From Marinicella algicola (lineage in GTDB: Bacteria; Pseudomonadota; Gammaproteobacteria; Xanthomonadales; Marinicellaceae), in assembly GCF_028401385.1 (NCBI RefSeq), contig NZ_JAQOMR010000001.1:3144501-3208500 (forward strand): 64,000 bases of DNA. The letters run 5' to 3'. A model generated the notes under the pieces. It was given only the letters and a program-made list of their open reading frames with translations, searched no databases and was not told where the DNA came from. Of the stretch, positions 51,566-63,957 are shown piece by piece. The position numbers and the translations under genes are program-made. Positions within the stretch are counted from its first letter, which is position 1; the number at the start of each line of letters is the position of its first letter.

Positions 51566-52347
51566 CAGCCCTTCTGCGCATCGAAAACCTCACCCGCCGC
51601 TATCACGCCGATGCCCCTGCCGCCCTTGATAACGTTTCGATCAGCCTTCAGGCCGGAGAGATCCTGGGCATTGTCGGTGAAAGCGGGTCGGGGAAATCCA
51701 CCCTCGCCCGCCTGATTACGGCGCTCGACAAGCCAACGTCCGGCACGGTGTTTTTCGAGAACCGTCAGATCACAGCCATTTCCGACCGGCAGCTCCGGCG
51801 CATGCGCCGCCATTTCCAGATGGTGTTTCAGGATCCTTATGGCTCGCTCGATCCGCGCCATAACGTCGGCCGGATCATCGGCGAGCCGCTGCATCTGGAA
51901 GAGAATGCGCCGCGCGGCAAAGCGAGGCGGGAGCGGATCGCGGCCCTTCTGGAAGAGGTCGGCATGAAGCCCAGCGATATCGACCGCTATCCGCATCAGT
52001 TTTCCGGCGGCCAGCGCCAGCGCATCGCCATTGCCCGCGCGCTGATCACACGGCCGAAACTGCTGGTCGCCGACGAACCGACATCGGCGCTTGATGTCAC
52101 CGTCCAGGCCCAAATCCTGAAGCTTCTTCTCACCATGCGCGCGGACCACGGCGTTTCGATCCTGCTGATCACCCACAATATCGCCGTGGTTGACGAGATC
52201 TGTGACCGGGTTGCGGTGATGCGCGGCGGCCAGATCGTCGAGGAGGGCATTGTGCGCGATGTGCTCGACAACCCGCATGAGGCCTATACCCGGCGGCTTG
52301 TCGATGCGGAGCCGACGCTTGCCGAACTCGACCGGCACCGGCCATGA
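51562..52347 (+). CDS. dppF: Peptide-type ABC transporter ATPase DppF-like
   Basis: The second ATPase, intact, 261 residues. Walker [10 protein letters not shown] (about 38), Q-loop VFQDPYGSLDPRH, signature FSGGQRQRIAIARAL, Walker B LLVADEPTSALD and switch LLITHNIAV are all in order. DPYGSLDPR is the typical DppF/OppF segment. The ATG overlaps the dppD stop (ATGA). It closes a five-gene importer operon. The protein is shorter at the C-terminus than E. coli DppF. Confidence 0.92.
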   Translation: MTALLRIENLTRRYHADAPAALDNVSISLQAGEILGIVGESGSGKSTLARLITALDKPTSGTVFFENRQITAISDRQLRRMRRHFQMVFQDPYGSLDPRHNVGRIIGEPLHLEENAPRGKARRERIAALLEEVGMKPSDIDRYPHQFSGGQRQRIAIARALITRPKLLVADEPTSALDVTVQAQILKLLLTMRADHGVSILLITHNIAVVDEICDRVAVMRGGQIVEEGIVRDVLDNPHEAYTRRLVDAEPTLAELDRHRP

Positions 52348-52351
52348 AAAA

Positions 52352-52377
52352 GCCCGGCCTGTTGGTCCAGGCCGGGC
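52352..52377 (-). terminator. Terminator, mainly for the minus-strand SDR gene
   Basis: GCCCGGCCTG and CAGGCCGGGC form a perfect 10-base stem with a six-base loop. On the minus strand it is followed by TTTTTC, so it should end the dehydrogenase transcript. On the plus strand no T run follows, though it may still slow transcription of the importer operon. Confidence 0.8.
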
Positions 52378-52416
52378 GGTCTCACGACTGAAACGCCGCG
52401 GGAGAGAGCTCTTTGT

Positions 52417-53181
52417 TCAATCGGCCGTCATGCCGCCGTCGACGGGCAGGCGGACACCGGTCACGAATCTGGCCTTGTCGCTGGTCAGATAGACCACCGC
52501 ATCCGCGATCTCGTCGGGCTCGGCATAGCGCTGAAGCGGAATGCTGGCCGCAAAACCCTTCTTGGCCTCGCCGCCCTGTCCAGGGGCGAACCCCTCTTCC
52601 AGCGAACGCATCATCCGGGTTTCGACCGGCGAAGGATGGATCGAATTGACCCTGATGCCATCACGCGCGCCCTCGAGCGCTGCCGTGCGCATCAACCCGA
52701 CAAGCGCATGTTTCGAGGTGATATAGGCCGAGACATCGGGCGTGCCGCCGAGGCCTGCAACCGACGACATGATCACCACATTGCCTTTGGTCTTCTTCAG
52801 TTCAGGCATGGCAAACTTCAGCCCAAGAAATACACCGCGCACATTGACCGCAATGACCTTGTCGAACATCTCGACAGGATAGTCAGCGATCGGCTTGACC
52901 ACGCCTTCGATGCCGGCATTGGCGACGAGAATATCGAGCTTGCCGAATTTTTCGACAGCCGCTGCGACATAGGCCTTTGTCTGGTCAGGATCGGTAACGT
53001 CGGCGACGGCATAGGCCGCCTTGTCATGTCCGAGTTCGGCAACTGCATCCTTCAGCGCATTCTCATCGATATCGACCAACAACACCCGAGCTCCCTCGGC
53101 CGTCATCCGCTTTGCTGTTGCGATGCCGATGCCGCCTGATCCGCCGGTGATGATGGCGATTTTATCTTTCAACTGAGCCAT
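52417..53181 (-). CDS. Short-chain dehydrogenase/reductase
   Basis: An intact 254-residue classical SDR. The cofactor motif TGGSGGIG is near residue 13, with an acidic VDID after the second strand that favours NAD over NADP. NAGIEG follows near 90, Ser in IMSSVAGLGG near 140, and the Y-x-x-x-K pair in SAYITSKHA near 155. GGGAGG precedes the ATG. The C-terminal VTGVRLPVDGGMTAD is typical. Substrate unknown; a LysR gene lies upstream on the same strand. Confidence 0.9.
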   Translation of the reverse strand: MAQLKDKIAIITGGSGGIGIATAKRMTAEGARVLLVDIDENALKDAVAELGHDKAAYAVADVTDPDQTKAYVAAAVEKFGKLDILVANAGIEGVVKPIADYPVEMFDKVIAVNVRGVFLGLKFAMPELKKTKGNVVIMSSVAGLGGTPDVSAYITSKHALVGLMRTAALEGARDGIRVNSIHPSPVETRMMRSLEEGFAPGQGGEAKKGFAASIPLQRYAEPDEIADAVVYLTSDKARFVTGVRLPVDGGMTAD

Positions 53182-53275
53182 GTCTGCCTCCCATCATTAT
53201 CTTACTTTCATGTGGGAACCGGCATCGCCCGGCACAAGGAAGCTGACGGATTTTTAATGCCGATCTAAACGGCTC

Positions 53276-54168
53276 TTAGACCTTGCCGCCACCGAAAATC
53301 GCGCCGATCCAGTCGAGGAAGACCCGAAGACGCGGCGCGGTCTGGCGGTTTTGCGGATAGAGCGCAGAAAGCGGGGTCGGCGGCGGCGGAAAGCCGGGCA
53401 GCACCTCGACCATCCGCCCGGCTTTGATATCTGCTTCGAAATGATAGCGCGGCGCCTGCACCAGACCGAAGCCGAGCCGGCCAAGCTCGAGCGCGGTCCC
53501 GGAATCATTGGCCGTCAGCCGCCAGTCCAGCTTGATGAAACGTGTGCGACCACCCTGCATCAGTTCAAGTGGCATGATATCGCCCGTGCGCGAGGACACA
53601 AAGCCGACGGCCAGATGGCCATCGAGGTCATCCGGCGTTTCAGGCGTGCCGTGGGTCATGAGATAGCCGGGGCTGGCACAGGTGATTTCATCCAGATGAC
53701 CCAGCTTGCGGGCGATCAACCCGCTGTCTTCCAGTTCGCCCGCGCGGATCACGCAGTCCACCCCTCGCGCACCAGATCGACATAGCGATCCCCCTGCCCG
53801 AAATGGAGCCTGAGCCCCGGATAGCGCTCCAGAAACGCCGGCAGATGGGGAAGCAGGAATGTCCGGGTCAGATGCGGGTGGGCATCGATGCGCAAAAGCC
53901 CGGAAGGGCTTTCGGACCGAAACGCTGTTTCGGCTTCCTCGACCTCGGCAAGAATGGCAATCGCGCGGCGGTAGAAAGCCTCGCCGTCAAGCGTCATCGT
54001 GACATGCCGCGTGGTGCGCTCCAGAAGCCGGACACCGAGATCGGCCTCAAGTGCCTTGACCGACGCCGTTGCTGTAGAGCGCGCCAGGTCGAGATCGCTA
54101 GCGGCAGCGGAAAAGCTGCCGCGCTCAGCGACGCGGGTAAAAAGCCGCATGCGGTCCAGTCTGTCCAT
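53276..54168 (-). CDS. LysR-family transcriptional regulator, one frame break
   Basis: A 297-residue regulator after correction. The helix-turn-helix includes GSFSAAASDLDLARSTATASVKALE in outline (about 17-42), and TTRHVTMTLDGEAFYRRA follows. The effector domain contains RLTANDSGTALELGRLGFGL. The break at 53761-53764 (four should be five) joins LVREG to VDCVIRAGELEDSGL. It is divergent from a short-chain dehydrogenase gene at 54273, the classic LysR target arrangement. Confidence 0.88.
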
Positions 54169-54185
54169 GACGATTGTTCACCACA

Positions 54186-54239
54186 GTCGAATTATGATGT
54201 CAATTACCATGCAATTGTTTTGATCATAGGTCGAATTAT
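54186..54239. promoter_or_regulatory. Direct-repeat operator candidate between LysR and SDR genes
   Basis: GTCGAATTAT occurs at 54186-54195 and again at 54230-54239, 44 bases apart (four helical turns), in the 104-base AT-rich gap between the divergent genes. The spacing and position suit the two-site binding of a LysR tetramer. Confidence 0.5.
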
Positions 54240-54272
54240 TGTCCGGTCATCGAACTTTGAAAGGAAACAAAC

Positions 54273-55006
54273 ATGTCCGGAAGCAAAACAGCAATCATCA
54301 CCGGCGCCTCACGCGGCATCGGTGCTGCGATCGCCGAACGATTGGCAAAAGAAGGCGCAAGCGTCATCGTTAATTACGTGAACAGCGCCAAAGCTGCTGA
54401 AGAGGTCATTAAAAAGATCCACGGCATCGGTGGCAAAGCGATCGCAGTTCAGGCCGATATCGGCAGGCCGGAAGGCATCAAAACACTGTTCGATGCTGCC
54501 GAAGAGCACTTCGGCAAGGCCGATATTCTCATCAACAATGGCGGCGTGCTCGATCTCGCCCCTTCAAAGACTTTGATGATGAGAGCTTCGAGCGTGAAGT
54601 CGCCATCAATTTCGGCGGCACGTTTCGTGGCGTCCGCGAGGCAGCAAACCGGCTCGCAGATGGCGGAAGCATCGTCAATTTTTCCACCAGCGTCGTCGGC
54701 ACCAAATTGCCGGCCTACGGCGTCTATGCCGCAACCAAGGCCGCGGTTGAAACGATGACACACATCGCAGCCAAAGAGCTTGCTGCGCGCAACATCACCA
54801 TCAATGCGGTTGCCCCCGGCCCTGTGGCAACAGAACTGTTTCTCGACGGCAAGAGCGAAGAACTGGTGGATCGCCTGACCAGCATGATCCCGGCCGGGCG
54901 TCTGGGTGAACCGGACGATATTGCAGATGTTGTTTCATTTCTGGTGAGCCCGGCCGCCCGCTATGTCACCGGGCAGGTCCTCCGCGTCAATGGCGGTTTG
55001 GTCTAG
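54273..55006 (+). CDS. Short-chain dehydrogenase/reductase, one frame break
   Basis: A 244-residue SDR after correction, of the 3-oxoacyl-ACP reductase-like type. TGASRGIGAAIAERLA is the cofactor motif, with a following Asn/Tyr (VNYVNSAKAA) that suggests NADP. NNGGV, Ser in VNFSTSVVG and the Y-x-x-x-K of YGVYAATKAA are present. The break at 54563-54564 (TT should be TTT) restores LAPFKDFDDESFEREVAINFGG in outline. GGAAA lies before the ATG. It is followed after 40 bases by a small tautomerase, probably the same transcript under the divergent LysR. Confidence 0.88.
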
Positions 55007-55046
55007 CCGCAGTCCATTTCATTGCGAACCCATAAGGATTATTCAA

Positions 55047-55259
55047 ATGCCATTCGTAAACATCAAAACACCGGAAGCAGCGCTTACGCGCGAGCAGAAA
55101 GCCGAAATTGGTCACCGTATCACCGACATGCTGGCGGAGTATTTTTCAGAGGCTGCACGCCCGCACACAATGGTTCTGATCGAAGAGGTGAAGGACGGCG
55201 GATACTATCGTGCCGATGAGACATTCACCATTCCCGAGGCTTACCGCGTCAAAGCATAG
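55047..55259 (+). CDS. 4-oxalocrotonate tautomerase-family protein
   Basis: An intact 70-residue protein. Pro follows the initiator Met (MPFVNIKTPEAALT), the catalytic base of this superfamily after Met removal. The helix LTREQKAEIGHRITDMLAEY and the segment HTMVLIEEVKDGGYYR fit the beta-alpha-beta fold, which assembles into multimers. AAGGA lies before the ATG. It is co-oriented with the SDR, so the pair may act on an unsaturated keto compound (inference). Confidence 0.85.
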   Translation: MPFVNIKTPEAALTREQKAEIGHRITDMLAEYFSEAARPHTMVLIEEVKDGGYYRADETFTIPEAYRVKA

Positions 55260-55286
55260 GCATCTTGGGAAGGGTGAAGCGCGGCA

Positions 55287-56183
55287 CTACGCTTCCGGGC
55301 CGAAGGCCTCAACCATCGCATCCAGGAAACTTCTGACCTTGGCCGTCGGCCTTCGCCCGGCAATGTAAAACGCATTGACCGGGCGAACCGGCACAGCATA
55401 CCCGCCCAAAACCCGAACCAACCGCCCTGCCGCCAGTTCATCCCTCATGATCAACTCAGCCCCGAGCGCGACCCCATAGCCCTCTACTGCGGCTCGCATC
55501 AGCGTAAGCCAGTCATTGCTGCGAATACGCCCTGAAACATTGACTTCCGTCTCTTTGCCACCCTCATAAAAACGCCAGCAACTGGGTCTGGACAAAGAAC
55601 TCTGGCCAAAAACCAGACACTGGTGATGCACCAGATCGGCGGGCTTCTTCGGCTCTCCGCAGCGGGCCAGATAGTCGGGCGCCGCGCAAACGACAAGTCG
55701 ATAAGGGGCAAGCGGCACAGCAACAAGGCCCGGTGCAGGGACATTGCCGATCCGTATGACAATTTCATACCCTTCCTCCACAGGGTCGGCAAAACGGTCC
55801 TCCAGGACGAGATCAATCTCGACATCAGGGAAACGCGCGAGGTACCGCGTCACCATCGGCGCGAGAACGAGCGATCCGAAAGTCCTCGGCGCGTTGACGC
55901 GCAATAGCCCCTTCGGGTGGCGACGCATATCCGACGCAAGGCTCTCGGCTGCCTCTGCCTCGCCGAGAATGATTTTGCAGCGTTCATAATAGGCGCGACC
56001 AATATCACTCAAGCTTTGTTTGCGTGTGGTCCTGTTCAAAAGCGTCGCACCCAGACGGTCTTCAAGAAAAACCACATGCTTGGAGACCATTTGCGGCGAA
56101 AGGCCCATCTCATTGGCTGCCGCAACGAAAGAGCCGAGATCGACCACTTTGACAAACACGGCCATACTGGTAAGCCGATCCAC
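55287..56183 (-). CDS. LysR-family transcriptional regulator
   Basis: An intact 298-residue regulator. The N-terminal VDRLTSMAVFVKVVDLGSF and the helix-turn-helix AAANEMGLSPQMVSKHVVFLE are typical of the large LysR branch that often controls neighbouring oxidoreductases. The start is GTG at 56183, six bases after AAAGGGG; an ATG ten codons upstream is possible but has no ribosome site. It is divergent from an NAD(P)-binding oxidoreductase. Confidence 0.9.
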   Translation of the reverse strand: MDRLTSMAVFVKVVDLGSFVAAANEMGLSPQMVSKHVVFLEDRLGATLLNRTTRKQSLSDIGRAYYERCKIILGEAEAAESLASDMRRHPKGLLRVNAPRTFGSLVLAPMVTRYLARFPDVEIDLVLEDRFADPVEEGYEIVIRIGNVPAPGLVAVPLAPYRLVVCAAPDYLARCGEPKKPADLVHHQCLVFGQSSLSRPSCWRFYEGGKETEVNVSGRIRSNDWLTLMRAAVEGYGVALGAELIMRDELAAGRLVRVLGGYAVPVRPVNAFYIAGRRPTAKVRSFLDAMVEAFGPEA

Positions 56184-56222
56184 AATTATCCCCTTTGGGT
56201 TGTTAGTGACCATCTATGTCCG

Positions 56223-56240
56223 GTATTTATCAACAAATAC
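56223..56240. promoter_or_regulatory. Palindromic LysR-type operator candidate
   Basis: GTATTTATCAACAAATAC is a perfect palindrome with 6-base arms and a 6-base centre. It satisfies the T-N11-A rule of LysR sites and lies between the divergent LysR start (56183) and the oxidoreductase start (56286). Confidence 0.55.
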
Positions 56241-56285
56241 TAGAGCATTAAAACCCTTTCATCGTTCATTTGAAGGGAAACAGTC

Positions 56286-56912
56286 ATGAAAATAGGAATC
56301 ATTGGTGCGGGCTTTGTCGGCCGGATTCTCGGCACGAAAGCCATGGAAGTCGGCCATCAGGTCATGATCAGCAACTCACGCGGGCCTCATACCCTTTTCA
56401 GCTTGAGTGGTGGTATCGGCTGCGAGGTCGGGACGGTCGATGAGGCCATTGCCTTTGGCGAGATTGTCATCATCGCCATCCCTCTTTCCGCCTACAAGAC
56501 ACTGCCCGCGTCAGCTTTTGCCGGAAAAATCGCAATCGACGCGGTCAACTACTATCCAGAACGCGACGGCCATATCGAAGCCCTCGATAATGCCACGACG
56601 ACCACAAGCGAAATGCTGGCGGCGCACCTGCCGGCTGCGCGCGTCGTCAAGGCATTCAACGCTATCCGCATGATCGATCTGGACGAAAAGTCCCGCCCCA
56701 AAGGAGCCAAAGACCGCGTAGCACTTCCGTTGGCCGGTGATGACCAGGAAGCAAAGGCGCTGGTGGCAGGGCTCTACGAAGAGTTTGGCTTTGACAGTAT
56801 CGATGTCGGTCCACTGTCTGAGGGCTGGCGTTTTGAACGCGACCGGCCAGCCTATTGTACGCTTTTGAGCAGAGCTGACCTCAACACCGCGCTCCGCGAA
56901 ACAGTGCGTTAA
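56286..56912 (+). CDS. NADPH-dependent F420 reductase-like oxidoreductase
   Basis: An intact 208-residue Rossmann-fold protein. IGIIGAGFVGRIL at the N-terminus binds the dinucleotide, SNSRGP after strand two (about 31-36) fits NADPH, and VVKAFNAIRM with VALPLAGDDQEAK are conserved in this family. Members in organisms without coenzyme F420 reduce other substrates, so the name is only a family label. The ATG follows GAAGGGAAA. It is probably controlled by the divergent LysR. Confidence 0.85.
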   Translation: MKIGIIGAGFVGRILGTKAMEVGHQVMISNSRGPHTLFSLSGGIGCEVGTVDEAIAFGEIVIIAIPLSAYKTLPASAFAGKIAIDAVNYYPERDGHIEALDNATTTTSEMLAAHLPAARVVKAFNAIRMIDLDEKSRPKGAKDRVALPLAGDDQEAKALVAGLYEEFGFDSIDVGPLSEGWRFERDRPAYCTLLSRADLNTALRETVR

Positions 56913-56928
56913 AGCCACATAAAAACAG

Positions 56929-56958
56929 AAAAGCCCGGGCGAAACCGTCCGGGCTTTT
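56929..56958. terminator. Bidirectional terminator
   Basis: AAAAGCCCGG and CCGGGCTTTT form a perfect stem with an A run on one side and a T run on the other, between the plus-strand oxidoreductase and the minus-strand lysS. Confidence 0.9.
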
Positions 56959-56982
56959 ATCATTTAAAAACATGAGAAGCCG

Positions 56983-58473
<1,491 letters not shown>

Positions 58474-58474
58474 C

Positions 58475-60072
<1,598 letters not shown>

Positions 60073-60110
60073 TTAGGCCATATTCAACCGTTTCCGTCAA
60101 GCCGTCTGGC

Positions 60111-60896
60111 TTAATGGCCGGCCGACGCGCCCTCCGTTGCGGGCTTTTCACCGTGGGGCCCGCGCTCGCGCCGGCGCTTGCGCCGTGCCAGCATATTGAG
60201 AACTTCCACCAGACCGGAAAACGTCATCGCGGCATAGACATAACCCTTGGGAACATGGAAACCGAGCCCGTCGGCAATTAGCGTCGTGCCGATCATCAGC
60301 AGGAAAGCGAGCGCCAGCATGACGATGGTGGGGTTGGCCTCGATGAAACGGGCCAGCGGTCCGGAAGCGACCAGCATCAGCGTCACAGCAACAACAACCG
60401 CAATCACCATGATCGGAAGATGCTCGGTCATACCAACGGCGGTGATGATGCTGTCGATGGAGAAAACGAGATCAAGCAGCAGGATTTGAAAGATTGCCGC
60501 TGAAAAGCTCGCCTTCACCGCGCCGCCAACCATTTCGCCGGGTTCCTCCTCTGGATCGACGCTGTGATGGATTTCCTTGGTCGCCTTCCAGACCAGGAAC
60601 AGCCCACCGGCGATCAGGATGATATCCTTCCACGAAAAGCCGTGACCAAACGCGGAAAATACTGGCGCTGTCAGCTGCACGATCCATGCAACGGTTCCCA
60701 AGAGAACCAACCGCAGGACCAGCGCAAGGCCAAGGCCGATGCGGCGCGCAGCCTGTCTGTTTTTCTCCGGCAGTTTGTTGGTCAGGATGGATATGAACAC
60801 CAGATTGTCGATACCAAGCACGACTTCCATGATGATCAGCGTTACAAGCGCTGCCCAGGCTTCGGGCTGGGCGGCCAGTGCAAACAGGTCGGTCAC
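60111..60896 (-). CDS. TerC-family integral membrane protein
   Basis: An intact 261-residue protein with about seven membrane helices. The two acidic repeats that define the family are visible: [13 protein letters not shown] (about 24-36) and [14 protein letters not shown] (about 140-153), whose Asp residues sit within helices and probably bind metal. The cytoplasmic loop [13 protein letters not shown] and a basic tail complete it. Relatives are linked to tellurium resistance, metal export during protein secretion, or membrane stress, so the exact role here is unknown. It is 170 bases downstream of the gltX start, divergent from gltX only in promoter terms as both read on the minus strand. 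Confidence 0.9.
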   Translation of the reverse strand: MTDLFALAAQPEAWAALVTLIIMEVVLGIDNLVFISILTNKLPEKNRQAARRIGLGLALVLRLVLLGTVAWIVQLTAPVFSAFGHGFSWKDIILIAGGLFLVWKATKEIHHSVDPEEEPGEMVGGAVKASFSAAIFQILLLDLVFSIDSIITAVGMTEHLPIMVIAVVVAVTLMLVASGPLARFIEANPTIVMLALAFLLMIGTTLIADGLGFHVPKGYVYAAMTFSGLVEVLNMLARRKRRRERGPHGEKPATEGASAGH

Positions 60897-61085
60897 CGGG
60901 TTCTCCTCATTTGAACGACAAGGGCGCTTTCGTGGGGGCAGCCCGGTGCCTGATCCCGTTCAAGACAGTACTTTATAGCTGCAAATTCCCGTATGTGCCA
61001 TCAACGTCTTTCCCTCGATCCCGGTTCCGAAAACAACAAGCGGGTTGACAGAACAGCGACCGGGGCGCATTAGCCACACGATTAA

Positions 61086-61103
61086 TCGAACTCCAGAGTT
61101 CGA
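61086..61103. promoter_or_regulatory. Perfect palindrome upstream of the efflux operon
   Basis: TCGAACTCCAGAGTTCGA has two exact 8-base arms around CA. It lies 64 bases before the emrA start, in the gap after terC. This is the form of TetR- or MarR-type operators that control EmrAB pumps. No such regulator gene is present in the window. Confidence 0.55.
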
Positions 61104-61167
61104 AGTTAGATTTGCCAGTTTATCTGCTGAACACCCTCCCATGTTCAGCCCGGAAAGGCCTTTCAGC

Positions 61168-62295
61168 ATGAGCAACGAAAACGAGGTCAGCCCGGCCGCG
61201 CAGGACGAGGCAACGGCGGAAAAGTCGGCGGCGCGCGCAAGTTCATCTTTGCCGTCATCGGCCTCGCCATCATCGCCGGTGCCGGCTGGTTCGGCTATGA
61301 ATGGTGGACCGAGGGTCGCTTCATCGTTTCCACCGATGACGCCTATGTCGAAGGCGATATCGCGACGATTGCGCCGAAGGTATCCGGCTATGTCGAAAGC
61401 ATTGCGGTCAAAAACAACGAGAAGGTCAAAAGGGCGACCTGCTGGTCAAGATTGATGACGGCGACTACCAGAACGCACTGGCCCAGGCCGAAGCTCAGCT
61501 CAACGCCCAGAACGTGGCGCTGAAGGCGACCGAAGCGCGGATTGCAGGCGCCAACGCCCAACTGAGTCAGGCCCAGGCCAATCGCGATGCGCTCGACCCG
61601 CAAATCGAAAACGCCAAAGTGCGCTTCAGCGTGCCAACACGCTGAAGGAAAAGGGTGCCGCGACGGTGGCAACCTTTGACGACGCCAGGTCACAGGTCGA
61701 CCAGCTCAAGGCAAAGGTTGAAGCGGCCAATGCTGCGATCGAGGTCGCCCGGTCGAACATCAACACGGCCAAAGCCGAGCTTGCCCAGCAGCAGGCAGCG
61801 CTGAAGGAACGCCAGCTCGCGATCGACCTTGCCCGGCGCGACCTTTCCTTTACCGAGATAAGGGCACCGTTCGACGGTGTCTTCGGCAACCGCAATGTCC
61901 AGGTTGGCGACCTTGTCTCGTCCGGGTCCCGCCTCGGCGCACTGGTTCCCACACAAGAGCTCTATATCGTCGCCAATTTCAAGGAGACCGATCTCGACCG
62001 GCTGGGCATCGGCGAGAATGTGCATGTCAGCATCGATGCCTTCAAGGGAGATGATTTCACCGGCAAGGTCGTGTCGTTCTCACCAGCTTCGGGCGCGGTC
62101 TTCGCCCTGCTGCCGCCGCAAAACGCGACCGGCAACTTCACCAAGGTCGTCCAGCGCATTCCGGTGCATATCTCAATTCCAAAGGAGATCCTCGACAAGG
62201 GCTATATGAAGGCCGGACTTTCAGTGACGGCGGAAGCCGATAGCCGCACCGCACCAGACGGCACGCTCGGCAAGGTCGTCGTCGACAACAACTGA
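61168..62295 (+). CDS. emrA: EmrA/HlyD-type membrane fusion protein, three frame breaks
   Basis: The periplasmic adaptor of a tripartite drug efflux pump, 376 residues after correction. A short cytoplasmic tail precedes one membrane helix (KFIFAVIGLAIIAGAGWFGY, about 25-45). STDDAYVEGDIATIAPKVSGYV starts the lipoyl half, then come a long alpha-hairpin (about 110-215), the second lipoyl half LSFTEIRAPFDGVFGNRNVQVGD in outline, and a beta-barrel. Breaks: 61239-61240 (AA should be AAA), 61428-61431 (AAAA should be AAAAA) and near 61626 (one C short, restoring RFQRANTLKEKGA). The ATG at 61168 follows GGAAAGG; an ATG nine codons earlier is less likely. Confidence 0.88.
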
Positions 62296-62355
62296 CCAGA
62301 GCAACGGCGACCGCTGCCCCTTCCGGCCCGCACCTCCTCACCGGACAATTGAGAC

Positions 62356-63957
62356 ATGACAGAGATTGCCGACAGCCACGAACATAGCGGGAAAGCGCCT
62401 GCGGAAACCCCGCAGGTACCATCAGACCATGTCAGCGCCCGCACCTGGGCGGCGTTCATCATCATGGCCTTCGGCATGTTCATGGCGATCCTCGACATCC
62501 AGATCGTCGCCTCGGCCCTGACAGACATTCAGGCCGGCATTTCCGCAAGCGCCGACGAGATTGCCTGGGTGCAGACCTCCTACCTGATCGCCGAAGTGAT
62601 CATGATCCCGCTTTCGGGCATTCTGGCGCGGATTTTCTCTACGCGCGTGGTTTTCTCCGTTTCGGCCGCAGCGTTTACCGCCTGCAGTGCGCTGTGCGCA
62701 ACGGCGAATTCGATCGACCAGATGATCATCTTCCGGGCCCTGCAGGGGTTCATGAGCGGCGGCATGGTTCCGGCCGTGTTTGCGGTGGCGTTCACCGCCT
62801 TCCCGCCCTCCAAACGCTCGACCGTTATCCCCGTTGTCGGCCTGGTGGCCACAATGGCACCGACCATCGGTCCAACCGTTGGCGGTTATCTCGTTGATGC
62901 GTTTTCGTGGCACTGGCTGTTTCTCGTCAATGTCATACCCGGCATTCTGGTCGCCATCGGGGCATGGCTGCTGATCGATTTCGACAAGCCCGACCTGTCG
63001 ATCATGAAGCATTTTGACTGGATCGGCCTGATCGCAATGGCAGCGTTTCTGGGCTCGCTCGAATATTTCCTCGAAGAAGGCAATATCGAAGGCTGGTTCC
63101 AGGCCGACGTGATCCGCTACGCCTTCGTGGTGATGATCGTCTCGGGCATCTCATTCTTCTACCGATCCTTTACCAGCCGCTATCCGGTGGTGGACCTCAA
63201 GGCCTTCGGCAATTTCAACTTCGCCGTCGGCTCGATCTTCTCGTTTTCGCTCGGCGTCGGGCTTTACGGTCTGGTCTATCTGTTCCCGCTCTACATGGCG
63301 CGCATTCGCGGCTATGACGCACTGATGATCGGCGAAACCATGTTCGTGACCGGCGCCTTCATGATGGCGACGGCGCCGTTTGCCGGCATGCTGCAGAACA
63401 AGCTCGATCCGCGCGTGATGATGGGCATCGGCCTTGGGCTGTTTGCGCTCTGCACATGGCAAATGACGCATATCACCGCCGAATGGGACTATTGGGAACT
63501 ATTCTGGCCGCAGGCCGGGCGCGGCGTGGCGCTGATGATTTCGATGATCCCGGTGTCCAATATCGCGCTCGGAACACTGCCGCCACAGGACGTCAAGAAC
63601 GCCTCCGGGCTGTTCAACCTGACGCGCAACCTTGGCGGTGCAGTGGGCCTTGCCGTCATCAACACACTGTTGAGCCGCCGCGACGATTTTCACTACGACC
63701 GGCTGGCAGCAAGCGTGGATGCAGCAAGCCGCACGACACAGGAATGGGTCGGAACGCTGGAAGGGCTGTACTCCAGCCACGGTCTCGACGGTGAAAAGGC
63801 AGCCCTGATGCAACTTGGACAGATGATCTCGCAGCAGGCCTGGCTGCTTGCCTTCATCGATGTCTTTGTGCTTTTGACAGCGCTGTTCGCCTTCCTCACC
63901 ATCTGCATCTTTCTGGTGCGCAAGCCGAAGGAAGGTTCCGGCGGCGCGGGCCACTGA
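62356..63957 (+). CDS. emrB: EmrB-type multidrug MFS transporter (DHA2 family)
   Basis: An intact 533-residue drug:proton antiporter with 14 predicted membrane helices. Family motifs are visible: LDIQIVASALTDIQ in helix 1 (motif D1), the loop GILARIFSTRVVF (motif A variant), RALQGFMSGGMVPAV (motif B) and GPTVGGYLVDAFSWHWLFLVNVIPG (motif C), in outline. It lies 60 bases after the adaptor gene on the same strand, forming an emrAB operon. An outer-membrane partner is not seen and may be shared from elsewhere. Substrates cannot be predicted. The window ends 43 bases after its stop. Confidence 0.94.
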   Translation: MTEIADSHEHSGKAPAETPQVPSDHVSARTWAAFIIMAFGMFMAILDIQIVASALTDIQAGISASADEIAWVQTSYLIAEVIMIPLSGILARIFSTRVVFSVSAAAFTACSALCATANSIDQMIIFRALQGFMSGGMVPAVFAVAFTAFPPSKRSTVIPVVGLVATMAPTIGPTVGGYLVDAFSWHWLFLVNVIPGILVAIGAWLLIDFDKPDLSIMKHFDWIGLIAMAAFLGSLEYFLEEGNIEGWFQADVIRYAFVVMIVSGISFFYRSFTSRYPVVDLKAFGNFNFAVGSIFSFSLGVGLYGLVYLFPLYMARIRGYDALMIGETMFVTGAFMMATAPFAGMLQNKLDPRVMMGIGLGLFALCTWQMTHITAEWDYWELFWPQAGRGVALMISMIPVSNIALGTLPPQDVKNASGLFNLTRNLGGAVGLAVINTLLSRRDDFHYDRLAASVDAASRTTQEWVGTLEGLYSSHGLDGEKAALMQLGQMISQQAWLLAFIDVFVLLTALFAFLTICIFLVRKPKEGSGGAGH

